DNA from: Rhizophagus irregularis
Lineage: Eukaryota > Glomeromycota > Glomeromycetes > Glomerales > Glomeraceae
Reading direction: 5' to 3'
DNA length: 64,000 bases
NCBI RefSeq assembly: GCF_026210795.1
Contig: NC_089444.1
Location: forward strand, 4,454,501 to 4,518,500
Below, piece after piece: positions 1 through 12,539 of this stretch. Each line of letters begins with the position of its first letter. Position 1 is the first letter of the stretch. The notes under the pieces are model-generated. The model was not told the origin of the DNA and did no database searches. It was given only the letters and a program-made list of their open reading frames with translations. Both the position numbers and the translations under genes were made by a program.

Positions 1-2020
1 ACTTGGTGGTGAAGGTTCGGATGATGATAAAAAAGTTAATAGTAAGTAATCAACTTCTTGATTTACTTTTGATCCTAATTTTTCATCTACTAAATACCAT
101 TTTATCCACACAATTATAGGTTAAAGCCGATGAAACTACAAGAAAATGATATATTGCTCAATATGAGGCTTCAAGACCGGGAACGGTGGTCTGTATTAAA
201 CTATAGAAATAATTTTTTTCTTTCTTTTTTTTTTACTATCATAATTGATGTCAATTATTGTCTTTCAGCATGATGCAGAGTTAGATAAAATGCCTTGTTA
301 TCACGTTGTTGAAGACATGACTAAGCCACAGGATAGAAGAGATCTACAACCTTCAATAAGTTCACAGCATGAAAATAAACTAGCTCATCGAACATCACCA
401 GCTACAGAAATAAACAGAACATGGAGAAAAGGATGATGACACAGATTTACCGGCTGATCTTCCTCCAGATCAAAAGGATCTTCGTTATTTACCGAGAAAT
501 AGTATTCTTTCGAGAACGTGCTGCGAGAGCGTTAGAGAGAAGAGGAAGAACGAGCAAATCGTAGAGCTAAAGCTGAAAAAGAAAGAGAACGTTCACATGG
601 AAGGGAAAATAGAGAGAAGGAACGTGTGAGAGAGAGAGCGGGATCGCTAACGCTATAGAGATCGAGATCAGTAATATGGACATTATCATCAACCAGTAAA
701 TTTTGTTGCTGCAAGAGAATCAAGACGCAAATCTTATATTTTAGAGATAAAGAAGAGGAACAACGCAGACAAGCTAAAAGAAAAACTGAAATGGAAATTG
801 CTTTTAAAGGGGTATATTAAATTATTTAATATTTTGTTTTTGGATTTTATATACTGATTTTAATAATAATTATCTTATATTAGAGAAAGAAGATGGCAAC
901 ATAGAGAAGAAACAATGGCAACAAATCGTGAACGTGAAGCAGAACGAGATTTAGATGTTAGAGAAAAACAAATTCGAGATCGGCAAATAATGGACGAGAA
1001 AGTTTAGGCGATGACATTGAAGCTGATAGCGGTCAAGATTACAAATACAGGAGGTTTATTCTACATTTCATCTTGTAATCAATTTAACGGAGAAATTATG
1101 AATTTTAACTTTTTTTATAATTATGTAGATTTCGTTGGTGGTTCCATCGACAACAGTTCAGAGCACGTGAATTGGCTATAGATGAGGCATAGGTTGCGAG
1201 AACAGCAAGAAATTGAGCTTGAGCAACATCGATTACAGACACTCGAGAAGCTATGGAAGCGGAATTAAATAATGAAAAGGAAATTTTAACGCTTGCCACA
1301 ATTGGTGCTTCACAAAATAATAGCGTTAAACCAAAACTACTAACTCTCTTAATCTTGCATCAAAACGTCGCGCGGCATTAATGGCTCTAGCTGAAGATGA
1401 GGAATTTGACGATGAATCAAACGTAAACGTCGACTTTGAAATATAGTGATGATGAGGACGATGAAAACAAAACCGAAGAAAGGAAAAAGAAAATTAGTTA
1501 AAGAATTGGTGGCAACTATATCAACGGAATGTTAAATAGGAGGAATTAGATGAGGTAAGTTTCATATGTGGTTCAAAAATTTCTTCCTTTTTTTAAAAAA
1601 TCTTTGTTTTTATTAACATAAATAATAATTATTTCACAACAGAATGTTCTTAGCAAAAAGTTACAGCCATTTGTAAGTAAAAAAAATTGTTGAATATCTC
1701 GGCGTATAAGAAGATGAATTATTCTCTTTTGTTATTGATCATTTATGTAGTAATAAAAAGCCAGCTGAAGACTTAATCAAAGAAATGATTATGGTATGTT
1801 GATTACTATTTGCACTAAATATCAAAGAGTAATTAATAAGCCAAATCATTGATTTTTTATATTCTTTGATTCATATACAGACTTTAGATGAGGAATCCGA
1901 GCTATTTGTAAAGAAAGAAATTATGGCGTATGTTAATTTTTGAAACGGAAAGTAAGACAAGAAAAATATAAAATGAAGATACAGCTTTTGAAAGGTTTTT
2001 AGAATGGGCTGGATAATTCG
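1..2020 (+). pseudogene. RBM25-like splicing factor pseudogene (5' end outside window)
   Basis: Reading in shifting frames gives the hallmarks of the RBM25/Snu71 family: a KADETTRK...YIAQYEASRPG segment (about 124-185), an Arg/Glu-rich tract (about 450-1300), an SVKPKL...SKRRAALMALAEDEEFDDE segment (about 1320-1420), and a C-terminal PWI domain (about 1640-1960) with LQPFVSKKIVEYL, DELFSFVIDHLC, DEESELFVKKEI and RMLIFETES. The family acts in the nucleus in 5' splice-site choice with U1 snRNP; PWI domains bind nucleic acid. Introns are still visible, such as GTATGTT...ATACAG at about 1796-1880. The copy is broken: in-frame TGA near 148, frameshifts in the Arg/Glu tract, and a frameshift between FVKKEI and RMLIFETES. 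Retained introns mean a DNA-level duplicate, not a retrocopy. Assembly error is the alternative, but there are too many lesions for that to be likely. Confidence 0.75.
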
Positions 2021-4200
2021 AAGTAATTCGAAGCAGTGGTACCATATAACACGTAGCCGGAGTTTTTTACGTCTATCGGATTCTTTTTATTAAAATGTGA
2101 TATTCAAAAAATTAAAAATTAAATATAATAAAAATTCATAATGTTATTCTTTTATCAGTGGCAAATTGTTAAAATAATTACTTAAGAGATCTATTTATAT
2201 TTATTTATTTTTTTTTTTATTCTATCATTTTAATGTTATCATTGTTATCATTTCTTAATATCCCCTAGTAAATTATATAAAGATATAATGCAGAAAATCT
2301 CAAGAACAATAATTACCTTACAAGCTTATTATCAGTATCGTAAAAACTCAAATATTACATTAACTATACTAGTAATCTAGTCAAACTGAAATTCACTTTA
2401 TATTTTAATTAGAATTCATTGTTATCACGTTTAGATAATTGAGTAAATATTTCACATATATTTTAGTAGAACTTGATTTTTACTTTGGCGTGAATATGCT
2501 ATCTTTCTCATATGAAATGCAAAGCACGTGCTAAGACGTCATACTCGAAAAATTTGGAATATAAAGTCCAAAAACATTTATGTTTTTATTAAAAAGTATG
2601 ATAACCGCAGTAATTACAGTGATATTGCTAATTTGAATGCACGATTGACTAAGTCGATTTCAAGTCACAGTATTAAGAGAATAATTTTCTTTTTCTCCTC
2701 TTCACTTTCTTTATTCTCATTTTCATATTCTTTCATGAAAGCGAGAGATTGTGCGGTATATAGATAATGGATTTTACATAATACTATATATTTTTTTAAA
2801 ATTCTAAAAAAATTCTAAAATTAAAGTTAAAAAATAAATCAGAAATACCAAACCAAAGAAAATTATTAAAAATAAAATAGGTTAAATTCCATAAAATAAA
2901 TTTTAAAAATCTGAAATTATTAACGTATAATTAACCTAAAATAAGTCAAATTTACGTTTACCATATTATAGAATGAATTTTTGATGAAAGCAAAAACACT
3001 GTAAGAAATTTTTTTTATAGATATAATTTCGTATTTATATATAATAATTAAATAATTTTTAAAAACGCATTAAATAACAAAATAATTAGGGTCAAATTGT
3101 ATAATATTGAATCAAAATATAAATGTTAGGGCTTTATTATATTTCGAAAAGGATAATTTAATATTTGCTTCAAAAATAAATTCAAACGTATTTAAATTTA
3201 TAAAAAATTTAATGTACAGTACAAAATCAGTCATGACCGTAGTAACCACTATGCTGGTTTATGTTTACGTGGATCTGCGGAGCGTTTATTTACTGCACAA
3301 GAAAAAATAATGTTATACATTTTTCACAAGTAAAGACATTTAACCCTTGTTGAAATAATTACCTTCTCGTTCATCTACAATAATACCCCCTACATTATTT
3401 ATAAAAGATTTTAATATTTGAATAATTTGATAATCAAAATTAATGTTAAAAAGAAAAAAAAAAGAAACTAAGTAAAAAAACTGTATATTTATTTATTACC
3501 ATCTGTTTCAACAGTAAAGATAAAAAAGGCAATGACCAATAACAAATATTTTAAATGCATTATTCCAAAAATTTTTTTTTGATTTTGATTTTTATGTAAT
3601 AAATTTGGTCATTTATATAAGAAATTTTTTTCAATAACACGTACTATCAAATTTTGAATCATATTTTTTTTATTTATGATTACATTATTATTTGAAAGCC
3701 ATTAATTATTAATTAAAAGTTAGGGCTAGTTAAGGCTGTTAATCAATTACCAGTTAAATATTTGTTTAAACCGGTTAAAATTTAGTATTTTGGCCAAAAT
3801 TTTCTTAATTCGCTTTGATCAAAGTTAAATGACCGGTTATAAGCTAGAAAACCCGTTAAGATTTTTGAAAGCGAAGTGTAGAAGCACAAGAGTACGTTTG
3901 CCACGTTTTCCTGCACCGCCCAAAATTGGGTCAAGCTGTGCCACTATAAATTATAACTTATGGCAATTAGATATTACTTGAGACGTAAAAGAGTAATTCT
4001 TGATGTAAGAAATATTGTATATTTAGTCATACATAGTATTTAATAATACCAGGTTTATGTATAGAAATATAGTCCAAAGTTCATTACATTTTTGGACTAA
4101 TAAGCGTTTCTGTAATAAAATTAACGAATATTTAAAATTAACGCTAAGAATTAATATGGCAACATAATTTCTGTGTCATGTGCGATTGCATTTAGTACAC
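2021..4200. other. AT-rich intergenic stretch
   Basis: Long A/T runs and scattered short ORFs without recognisable domains. The ORFs at 2528-2767 and 3107-3310 have low-complexity composition and no supporting start context. At 3720-3860 the text repeats GTTAA/CCGGTTA-like words common in this genome's repeats. I see no gene here. Confidence 0.5.
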
Positions 4201-4207
4201 GTCATGA

Positions 4208-4425
4208 ATGATCTCATTTCAATCTACTCTAAATCCATCATCGACTATTCCAAGTAGAGTTAAGAACGGAAAAAATGCAATATATGATTCTGCGCATGAT
4301 AAAAGTGAGTTTGATGGCCTTCGAATATTTGATAAAGTTTGTGGTCTTAAAGAATAAGAAAATGGAATTATTAAAAATTATAGTTTCGAAATTGAAGATT
4401 ACGAAGTATTTAGGAAAAATACATG
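4208..4425 (+). pseudogene. Coding remnant, unknown family
   Basis: One frame beginning at ATG 4208 reads as ordinary soluble protein (NAIYDSAHDKSEFDGLRIFD, then after one TAA, KNYSFEIEDYEVFRKNT) for about 70 codons before the final TGA. Mixed composition with acidic and aromatic residues is unlike the surrounding A/T runs. It may be a leftover exon of a larger gene. I do not recognise the family. Confidence 0.3.
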
Positions 4426-4838
4426 ATATGTAATTAACACCCTAGCGTCACAGCCGTCACACGGTAGCCAGATTTACACATGACTTCGGACACAGATTGT
4501 TGGGTAAATCGATTTTTTTTAAAAGTATTTCGATAAAAATTAAAAGACAATAGAATTTATGAGATTTTTAATATAAAAGAATTCAAAAGTTTTGAAACAT
4601 AGTTGTAAATTTCGAAAAAAAATCAAAGATTTTTTTTAATTTTTTAAAATTAGCTATTGGATAAAATCATGTGACTAGTTACTTATATTATTTGTATCAC
4701 TAAGATTCCTTTTTTTATAAATTCGTGTAATATAAATCTTTCCCTTTTGCAATTCAAAAATTTCAAAAATTCAAATTTTCAAATACGATTTCAAAATCTC
4801 ACCACTTCCTAATTTAGATAATTTTGTTCCGAAATTTA

Positions 4839-5219
4839 TGGAAAGCCGTCCTTGACAAAAGGTTGATATCCAGACATCATGTTGGATAATGTCTAGACAT
4901 CATGTTTGATATATGTAGAATAATGTTTGTACATCATTCAACATGATGCTCAAGCATTAACTGACATGATGTCTTAGACATCATGTTACCAAATATAGTA
5001 AATTTTATTTTGTGTAACTTATAAATATACTATATTTGGTAATTTGATCAGCATGATGTCTAGACATCGTGTCGGTTGATGTCTTTTACATCATGTTAAA
5101 TAATGTATAAACATCATCCTACATATATCAAACATGATGTCTAGACATACCATCATGATGTCTAAACATTATATTTCATGATGTCTGGACATCAACCTTT
5201 TGTCAAGGACGGCTTTCCA
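4839..5219. mobile_element. 381-bp TA-flanked inverted-repeat element (MITE), CATCATG-array family
   Basis: Ends are inverted repeats: TGGAAAGCCGTCCTTGACAA on the left, its complement on the right, continuing through AAGGTTGATATCCAGACATCATG. Flanking TA at 4837-4838 and 5220-5221 fits Tc1/mariner-type insertion. The arms are arrays of GATGTCTAGACATCATG-like palindromic words. The centre (about 4984-5045) is itself mirrored, ACCAAATATAGTA against TACTATATTTGGT. No ORF, so non-autonomous. The terminal sequence is clearly related to the ends of the large composite at 13462-28061. Confidence 0.85.
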
Positions 5220-5221
5220 TA

Positions 5222-6591
5222 GAAATTATGTCATAAAATACGGTATAAATGTCTTAATACATACTCCTATAAACATAAATATTATTTAATCTTATTCTTT
5301 TTTTATTTATAGTTAGTTTAAATTTATTGTTTAGCAAAATAGGTCATGGAGATCTAAAGAAGCTTGATTTTTGTCTGTATATTCTGTATATTATATAGTA
5401 TAGTTTTCATAGAAATTCTTAATTGATATTATTACAGTTTTTTACTTTAATTCATATATTTATATGATTTTTGTAAACTTTAAATATAATTTTTTTCAAA
5501 CTTTATTTTCAAAGATAATGCTTAAAAAATTAGATGTTTTATTTTACATATAACAAATATATATAATTTACTGAATATTAACGGTAATATACATCTTTTA
5601 TGTACAAAAGTTCCCGAAACTTTTTAATTTAGTAAGTGTAATAGGAAATAAGACACATATAACTTCTTACATATTTAGAATGTTATAGTAGGAGGCTCAT
5701 CAAATTTTGTTGTCTACTAAAATAGTAAAATCGCATACGTGGGAAAGCTTTTATTTGGTATTGAGATGTAATCTCATTATAATTATTTGCGTAAATAATT
5801 TTTTTTTTTGTACAGTCCATTTATTATTTTTTAATACAATGACTATCAAAATATGATGTTAAAATGAGTTGAGAATATTTGCACAAATTTTTTTAACATA
5901 GAATTTATGCAAGCTCCTTATGATCACGCCAATCCTGGAAGACCGTTATTTTTTGCCAGTAAAAGGGTGGGACAAATATTGGTTATGTACAAAAATACAT
6001 GTTAATAAATAATATAATTTATCATATATTAATACAATAATAACAATTAATTTTAATATAATAACATTTTATCAAGAACATGAATATTTGAACAATAAAC
6101 TTTCCATTACCTTACATGATCGAATAAGGATTTTAAATCTACTTGCGAAGTTCCAAACTCTCCTATTTTGCTCTGAAATAGGTACTTTTTTATAACCTTT
6201 CCCATTTCTAGTTTATTTGTGTTATAATAGAATTTAATTGCGTCATAACTTTAATAAGTATTAAATATGAATATTAATACAATAATAATAAATTGAATTA
6301 TTAAAAGTAATATATACTTACTTAATCATCTAAATTATTTCAGATTTTTATTTTGTTAATTTTTTTTTTATAAAATTAGAAATTTATTGATGTCATGCTT
6401 ATATTATTTTTGAGTCATGTGAGAGGAGGTAACAAAATTCTCATATTTTTATATAAGAAATGAAAAATTTTTATTAATCTTATAATAAACCCTCGCCAAT
6501 TTGAAAGTATGTTTAACAGTATGTCGGAAAGAAAATTTAAGCGAATCTATACTTTAGGGTTGTTTCATATTAGAATATTCCTCTTGTCTAC
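5222..6591. other. AT-rich intergenic stretch
   Basis: No ORF with family character on either strand, no inverted-repeat element with clear ends. The text is A/T-rich with only short words of mixed composition around 5900-5970. Confidence 0.5.
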
Positions 6592-6946
6592 TGTTACGCG
6601 AATTTTTGCGCATGTGATTTCCGATATTGTATGATGATCCGATGAAATGTCGATTTTTGGTATTACGAGTCGATTTACGCCGATGCATAGTTGCTGATTT
6701 GTGTATATCAGTTAACTATATTAAAGATATTGATTTTATATGATATATTTACATATATATCATTAGTATATTTATTCAATTTAATTATTATTATTTATAT
6801 TATTTACTTTCTTTATTTGTATTATTTATATGTATACAATTTTATTAGAAGATATTGTGGGGAAATTAGCTCAATAGTAATTAAACGTCCAAAATTGTCA
6901 TTTGTGTTTATTAAAAGTGGCTTACATACAATTGTGTTGAGATAAT

Positions 6947-8450
6947 CCCTATAAAAAAATTGGATACGTTTTTTATAAAGTTTTTATACGATTTTTTTTC
7001 CTTAGAAATAACGTATCATAATAGGATACGGAAAAATGCACAATTCCGTATCACCAAAAATATGGTTTGGATACGGAATTTGCACGGGATTTATATGGAA
7101 TTTACATGATTTGATCACTGATTTTATCACGAAATTTATACGATTTGGTCACTGAATTTACTATTTGTATTACAGTTTACTATAATTGTATTTACATAAA
7201 TCTAATTTCACTTTATTAAATTAAATAAAAAATAAAAAATAAACAAAGTACAAATACATTATGAAAATTCCCTCTTTATTAAAACCACCTATTGCAACCT
7301 AAATTATCTATAAGTTCAGGTTCATTTGTAGTCAAACAACCTAAAAGAACAGAAAAAAAGATTGGAAACAAAACCCCCCATCTGCAATCGTCCAAGTCAC
7401 CAAATGTCAGCATTCCTACAAAAAAAGAAAGAGAACTCCAGAATGTCTGACCTACATAAAAGAAAAGAATTATGAGGCGTCTAATGAAAAAGAAACCAAA
7501 ACAACAAAATAAATCCAAAACTGACCTACAAAAAAAGAAGACTCTGAAGCAACAAAACTGAAACAACCTACAAAAAGAAAAGAATCTGAACCCAACATAC
7601 AAAAAAACAAAAAAATTTGAACTGACCTAAAAAAAAAAAAAAAATCCTGAATCATCCTACAAAAAGAAAAGGACTCCCAAACTGATCTACAAAAAAAAAA
7701 AAAAAGAAACTGAATATTCTCACAAAAAAAATCTGCTGGCCTATGAAATTAAATCCAAAAAAAAATATTTTTTTAAAAAGAGGAATAACGAAGTTAGGAA
7801 AGTTAAAAAAAAATTTTTTTTTAAAGGGAGGACGTCAAAGTTAGAAAAATAAAAATTTTTTTATAAAGAGGAAATAGAAATAGAAAGAAGAAATTTTTTT
7901 TTAAAAAAAAGAAGAGTGGGAATAAAAGAAAAAATTTTTTTTCAAAGGAGAGTGACGAAAAAAAAAATTTTTAAAGTGAGGTACGAAAAAAAAAATTATT
8001 TTTAAAAGGGGTGACGAAAAAAAAAATTATTTTTAAAAGGGGTGACGAAGAAAGAAGAAAAATTTAGAAAAAATAACAAAAATAAGACAAGAGAAAGAGA
8101 AAGGAAAAGAAAGACAGAAAGGAAGATCGGAAGATCAAACTCATCAAAGTAAGGGTTTATATAAAAAAACAAAAAACGTATCATAACAAAACAATAAACA
8201 ATCATGTGATCTCGTGTTATGATACGGGATTTTTGTAAAATTATCTTCTAAAAATATTAAGTTTAAAAATTCCGTATACATTCCGCATGATTAATTTTTT
8301 CCGTATACATTTCTTATACATTAGTTTTTTAAAAAAATGTTCAAAAATGAATTACTTATTAAATATACGGAATTTGTATACGGAATCTATAGAAACGTAC
8401 ATAAAATGTATACAAAACGTATCCTTTCCGTATACATATTTTTTATAGGG
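6947..8450. mobile_element. 1.5-kb MITE inside the LTR
   Basis: Termini CCCTATAAAAAA and TTTTTTATAGGG are inverted repeats, extended by GTATACGG/CCGTATAC words in both arms, and are flanked by AAT on each side (6944-6946, 8451-8453). The interior from about 7280 to 8140 is a purine-rich tandem array on the plus strand with recurrent CCTACAAAAA, read on the minus strand as TTTTTGTAGG, a 3' splice-site-like word. Below this are TTTTTAAA-GGGG-TGACGAA units (about 7790-8050). The ORFs here are low complexity and not genes. Confidence 0.7.
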
Positions 8451-8549
8451 AATATGATACATCGCGATGAAACATAGACAATGAGACTTCAATAGATTAG
8501 ATTCCGCCCTTGATGTCAGAAAAAGAGATGGCAGTAAGATAAAATTAGA

Positions 8550-8557
8550 TATAAATA
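8550..8557 (+). promoter_or_regulatory. LTR TATA box
   Basis: TATAAATA in the 3' half of the solo LTR, upstream of an AATAAA at 8691-8696. The position fits the R region of the element. Confidence 0.5.
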
Positions 8558-9334
8558 GACCGTCTGCCAACGTGTTGAAAAAGATAGATATTAGGATTCC
8601 CTTAAGTAAATACCTCTATTCTCCCTGACGTTTTTCATCACTTTTCATCGTTTGTTGTAAACTCATAACCCTACGTTTATATAATTATTTAATAAAATTA
8701 TCACATTTTAGTTTATTTAACTTGTTGTTTCTGTGTATTATTATAAGATTCGTCTTATAACCATCACGTATTATTATTAATCGTATCTTGTAGTTATTTA
8801 CCTTGTTGATTCTTAACGAACAATACCGGAATACCAGGATAGGTAGTATTGAGTAAGAATCCCGTTGGTAATTGTGTAAATTTACGATTTAAACTCACTA
8901 GTTATACAACTTCTTATTTACCGACATAACCGGTAACACTACGTTAGTGGAAGCGAGAATTTTGTAGATCTGGGTGGGATAAACTATTCAGAAGTTGGTT
9001 TGTGAAAGTCTTGTAGTTAGCAATAATAGTAATGGAAAAAACAATTAGTTTGGAATTTTATAAGAAACCTGAAAAATCAAAAAAATAACTTAATGCTTGG
9101 ACTTGAATTAAATGGCTCTGCATACCTCTTTCTCTTTGATAGAATCGTATATTTCAATCACTACTTCCAAACATTTTTTCACACATACATGTTGGCAAAA
9201 TCTTTTCAAAGATTCGATTCTTGGAACACTACAAATCATATAAGTAAGACGTGAGTACAAGTGGTGGTTCTTTTTATTTGCAAAATGACAACATATTGTG
9301 CATGAAACAACTCCTTTAGACTACTCTAATAACC

Positions 9335-9759
9335 GCGTTGCCAGAGGTTTGCAATGGATATTTTTAAAAGCGGAGCCTATCCCGCCTTGTGACTAAAAAT
9401 ATCGATTCCAATTGCCGCGATAACTCTCTGCCTAACAGGAATGTTGGGTAAAGGCTAGGCAGACGCACGAACATCACTATAAAGTCTGCTCAAAGGACTT
9501 TTTGTATAACAGAGTACAGTAATGCCGCTGTTATTAGTAACGAGTTCACCTGAAAGAGAGTCCTGATGACGCGCTACCAGAGGTTTGCAATGAATATTTT
9601 TAAAGACGGAGCCTATCCCGCCTTGTGACTAAAAATATCGATTCCAATTGCCGCGATAACTCTCTACCTAACAGGAATGTTGGGTAAAGGCTAGGTAAAC
9701 GCACGACATCACTATAAAGTCTGCTCAAAGGTCTTTTTGTATAACAGAGTACAGTAATG
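9335..9759. repeat. Direct duplication of a about 189-bp structured sequence
   Basis: Two near-identical copies, 9335-9524 and 9571-9759, separated by 46 bp. Both are less A/T-rich than the surroundings and share CGGAGCCTATCCCGCC, ATTGCCGCGATAACTCTCT and CTGCTCAAAGG. Each can fold: CTGCCTA (9428-9434) pairs with TAGGCAG (9466-9472), enclosing ACA-GGAA-TGT. In the second copy the G-C pair becomes A-T (9666, 9696). This looks like a structured RNA gene or SINE-like unit. The family is not recognised. Confidence 0.6.
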
Positions 9760-10219
9760 ACGTTTCATCAGTTTTTGCAATATGGAATTGTAGACAAACA
9801 AAGGATAAATTTAGTTCCATAATATTGTCACATAAGAAAGTTGCAGGCTGAATAAGTAGAACTCTCAAGAAGTTGCCTTGACCTAAAATATTAGCGAAAC
9901 GTAACTAAAAGGAAAGTGAGGAAAGTGCGTGAGGAAAGTGAAGAAAGGGATGTTTTAATATAAACATATTTTTTGGGTTACACCTGATCATGATTTTCAT
10001 TGGTTGAACACGCATAATGATCATCACACGCGTCTACTTTATTAAAGGTAATAATGAGCAACCCTTCTTGCTAATCTATGTAAAGTAACTTAAAAGACTT
10101 GAACATAACCATGCCTAAAGTGGAAACCAGAAAAAGCGCAAACAAACAAAATACGAGAAAGATAGAATGAAAAAATAAACGGCAAACGATGGTAATAATG
10201 AAAACAGGGACATCATAAT
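9760..10219. other. Intergenic stretch
   Basis: Mixed composition, less A/T-rich around 9760-10150, without an ORF or repeat that I can name. GGAAAGTG words repeat three times at about 9910-9945. Confidence 0.4.
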
Positions 10220-10922
10220 TTATTTTATTGAATCCATAAATATACGTTTATAAAAAAATGAAAAGATATATAAAATTGAAGGTATTATAATAGGAGTAAT
10301 TCCTTTTGTAAAAAACTCTAATAAACGAACTTGATAAACTTTTTCCGGAATTTCAGTAGCCCATTTGGTTGAAATTAAGAAAGTAGAAAATGTAAATTCC
10401 AACATTAACCATTTCGCGATAACGATTTGTAGGTGATTTAATAATCAAGGATTTTAAATTTTCCGAATTTGGAGGAATTATATAAGAATCAAAACGCCAA
10501 TTAAAAAATGACCAAAGGTACGATTTAAATTCTTTTGTATTCTTTGAATTATTGTACGTCTTATTAAATTTTAAGAATAATAACATTTTCATTCCACTAG
10601 TTGAAGCAATAGATACAATAACATTGTGAAGTGGATTTTTATTCCCACGATAAATTATCGGAATTGACATGGTTAAAAGTGCAAGAGATAATAATGTGTA
10701 AAAACGTTTCTTTGTTTGAATTGGTTCAAATGAAAGTGATATAAATAATAACATGGGAGCAAAAAATATTGAAGAATAAACTGAATTAGGTAATTCAGGG
10801 GGGGATTTTTGCCATGTTGATGACGATTAATTAATGATAAAATTTAAGATATGAGCGATCGTTATTGATAATGGTATATAAACCAGATTTGATTTTGTGA
10901 AAATGTTTGAAGTTGATGACAT
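10220..10922 (-). pseudogene. Broken polytopic membrane protein, possibly wax synthase/MBOAT-like
   Basis: From ATG at 10922 one minus-strand frame reads MSSTSNIFTK, then hydrophobic segments (YIPLSITIAHILNFII; VYSSIFFAPMLLFISLSF; FYTLLSLALLTMSIPIIY), a loop YRGNKNPLHNVIVSIAS, and SYLWSFFNWRFDSYIIPP. A TAA near 10833 and a frameshift near 10390-10405 break it. The other frame then continues EFTFSTFLISTKWATEIPEK to 10220. The hydrophobic-helix pattern with a conserved-looking WSFFNWR segment resembles fungal wax-synthase/MBOAT_2 proteins, but no catalytic His can be shown, so the name is a guess. Lesions could be assembly errors since the reading is otherwise coherent. Confidence 0.5.
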
Positions 10923-12539
10923 TTTGAAAATATGAAGTGTAGTCTATGCGTGTAGTCTATATACTGTATGTTAAATATTATAACTTATATGAAGTATTGA
11001 GAAATAATGCGATATTGTGAATATCTATGTATGTTTTATTTGCGAATAAATGATAAAAATGCAAAATATCTATAAAGATAATATATGTTGAGTGAAAATT
11101 TAAAATTGTTATATGAATTTATTTATCTATGTTGTGTCTTGCTGAAAATATTTTTTTTGGAATTTCATCGCTCTATATAATTTTTTTTTCAGCTTCGGAG
11201 TATTAAAAATCTATTGATCATTTTTACTGTATGATGGTGTGATTACATGTGGCTGAGAAAGCTTACTAAATAGGGTAAGAAATAAAAATAAAATTGTGCA
11301 ACTTGGAGAAATAGAGTAACTAATTTAGAATCAAAAGAAAATTCTCTTAGCTTCAACAATTGAATATATTTAGAAGTTGATTAAATTTTTTTTTTCATTA
11401 TGTTTGACAATCTCTGTATTTTATTGTAGAATGAAGACAACGATTATAATCATATAAATTATTATCCGTCATATCTCTATAATATTTCTATTATGTTAAT
11501 TCGGCTGTAGAAATCTTGTACGATTGTTTCAGACTTTCGGTTAACGTACATTTTGGAATTTCTTTTTAGATTATCAATAAATATTGAACGATTTTTTTAT
11601 TTTGAATTACAATAAAGATAAGTTGAATTTATGTGAACAATATCGAAAGTTTTAAAATAAATCTCGGTCGGTATATGATACCATTATTCTAATCATTTTC
11701 ATTCATAAATAACGAAAATAAATTTTTCTATCTAGAAGTTTATTTAAAATATACTGTATTAGGTTCACTGATACTATTTCTGACCATTTAAAATAAATTA
11801 TTTTCTTTTAAATGTTTCATGATTCATTTCTTTTTAAATAAATTAAATAAATTAAGAATTTATTTACTGCATGTAATTTAACTTATTAACTCTTTTTATA
11901 AAATAAAGTAAATTTAAATATGAACATATGGACGTAATTTATTTTCATAATAAATAAAAACTAGCATTAAAAAAGTACTACAGTAATCACTCATTAAAAC
12001 ATGTATAATCTCATTTAAAAATTTACTAATAAAGACTTTATGACCATCAAATCAAATTCGGAATCTTCTGTTTTTTATTAAAAAAAAAATTCAAGCTTTT
12101 AAAATTCAATAACTTTCATTTAATCAGGATTCAAAAAAACAAAATTATTAAAAATTTAAAGAATAACTTAAAGAATAATATACCGCCTCGCCTTTTCTAA
12201 AAGAAAATTTTTTTTTTTTAATTTAGAAATGTATCTAAGGGTAACTATTAACTTGCAAAATTTTTTTAAATTAATCTCTTATTAAGTTTCTGCTCAACGA
12301 AAATTTAAAGCATTTGTATCCTTTTTATTTAGAATATTCGCAAGATATCATTTGATAGAAAAATTATTTAACGCTGATTAAAATCAAAAAATTTGGTGAC
12401 GAATAATTTGAATTGTGTAACATGGAAACACGTGATATGTCTGCGCCTGATCTAAACCTGACACCTGTAATAAAGTAAATAGATTTGTGTTTCTAATTGT
12501 TTTTTTTTTAAAAAAAAATATAAAATACAAATTATAATG
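10923..12539. other. AT-rich intergenic stretch
   Basis: No recognisable ORF, repeat array or inverted-repeat element on either strand, only A/T homopolymer runs. Confidence 0.45.

Larger units (their letters stand above)
6592..8938 (+). mobile_element. Solo LTR interrupted by a nested MITE
   Basis: The segment starts TGTTAC and ends GTAACA, the inverted termini of a retrotransposon LTR, and is flanked on both sides by CTAC (6588-6591 and 8939-8942), a 4-bp target duplication. A TATAAATA promoter element lies at 8550-8557 and AATAAA at 8691-8696, in LTR order. Removing the MITE at 6947-8450 leaves an LTR of about 0.84 kb. No internal retroelement coding sequence follows, so this is a solo LTR left by recombination. 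Orientation is set by the TATA-then-AATAAA order. Confidence 0.7.

Noticed and set aside
7279-7655. Overlapping minus-strand ORFs rich in Phe/Cys
   Set aside because: They are translations of the purine-rich tandem array inside the MITE; low complexity, no start context.
9195-9240. GATTCGATTC considered as a tRNA B box
   Set aside because: No A box, acceptor stem or anticodon arm could be drawn around it.
9541-9600. CTGATGA next to GAAA considered as a hammerhead ribozyme core
   Set aside because: The order and spacing of CTGATGA, GAAA and the cleavage triplet do not allow the three stems.
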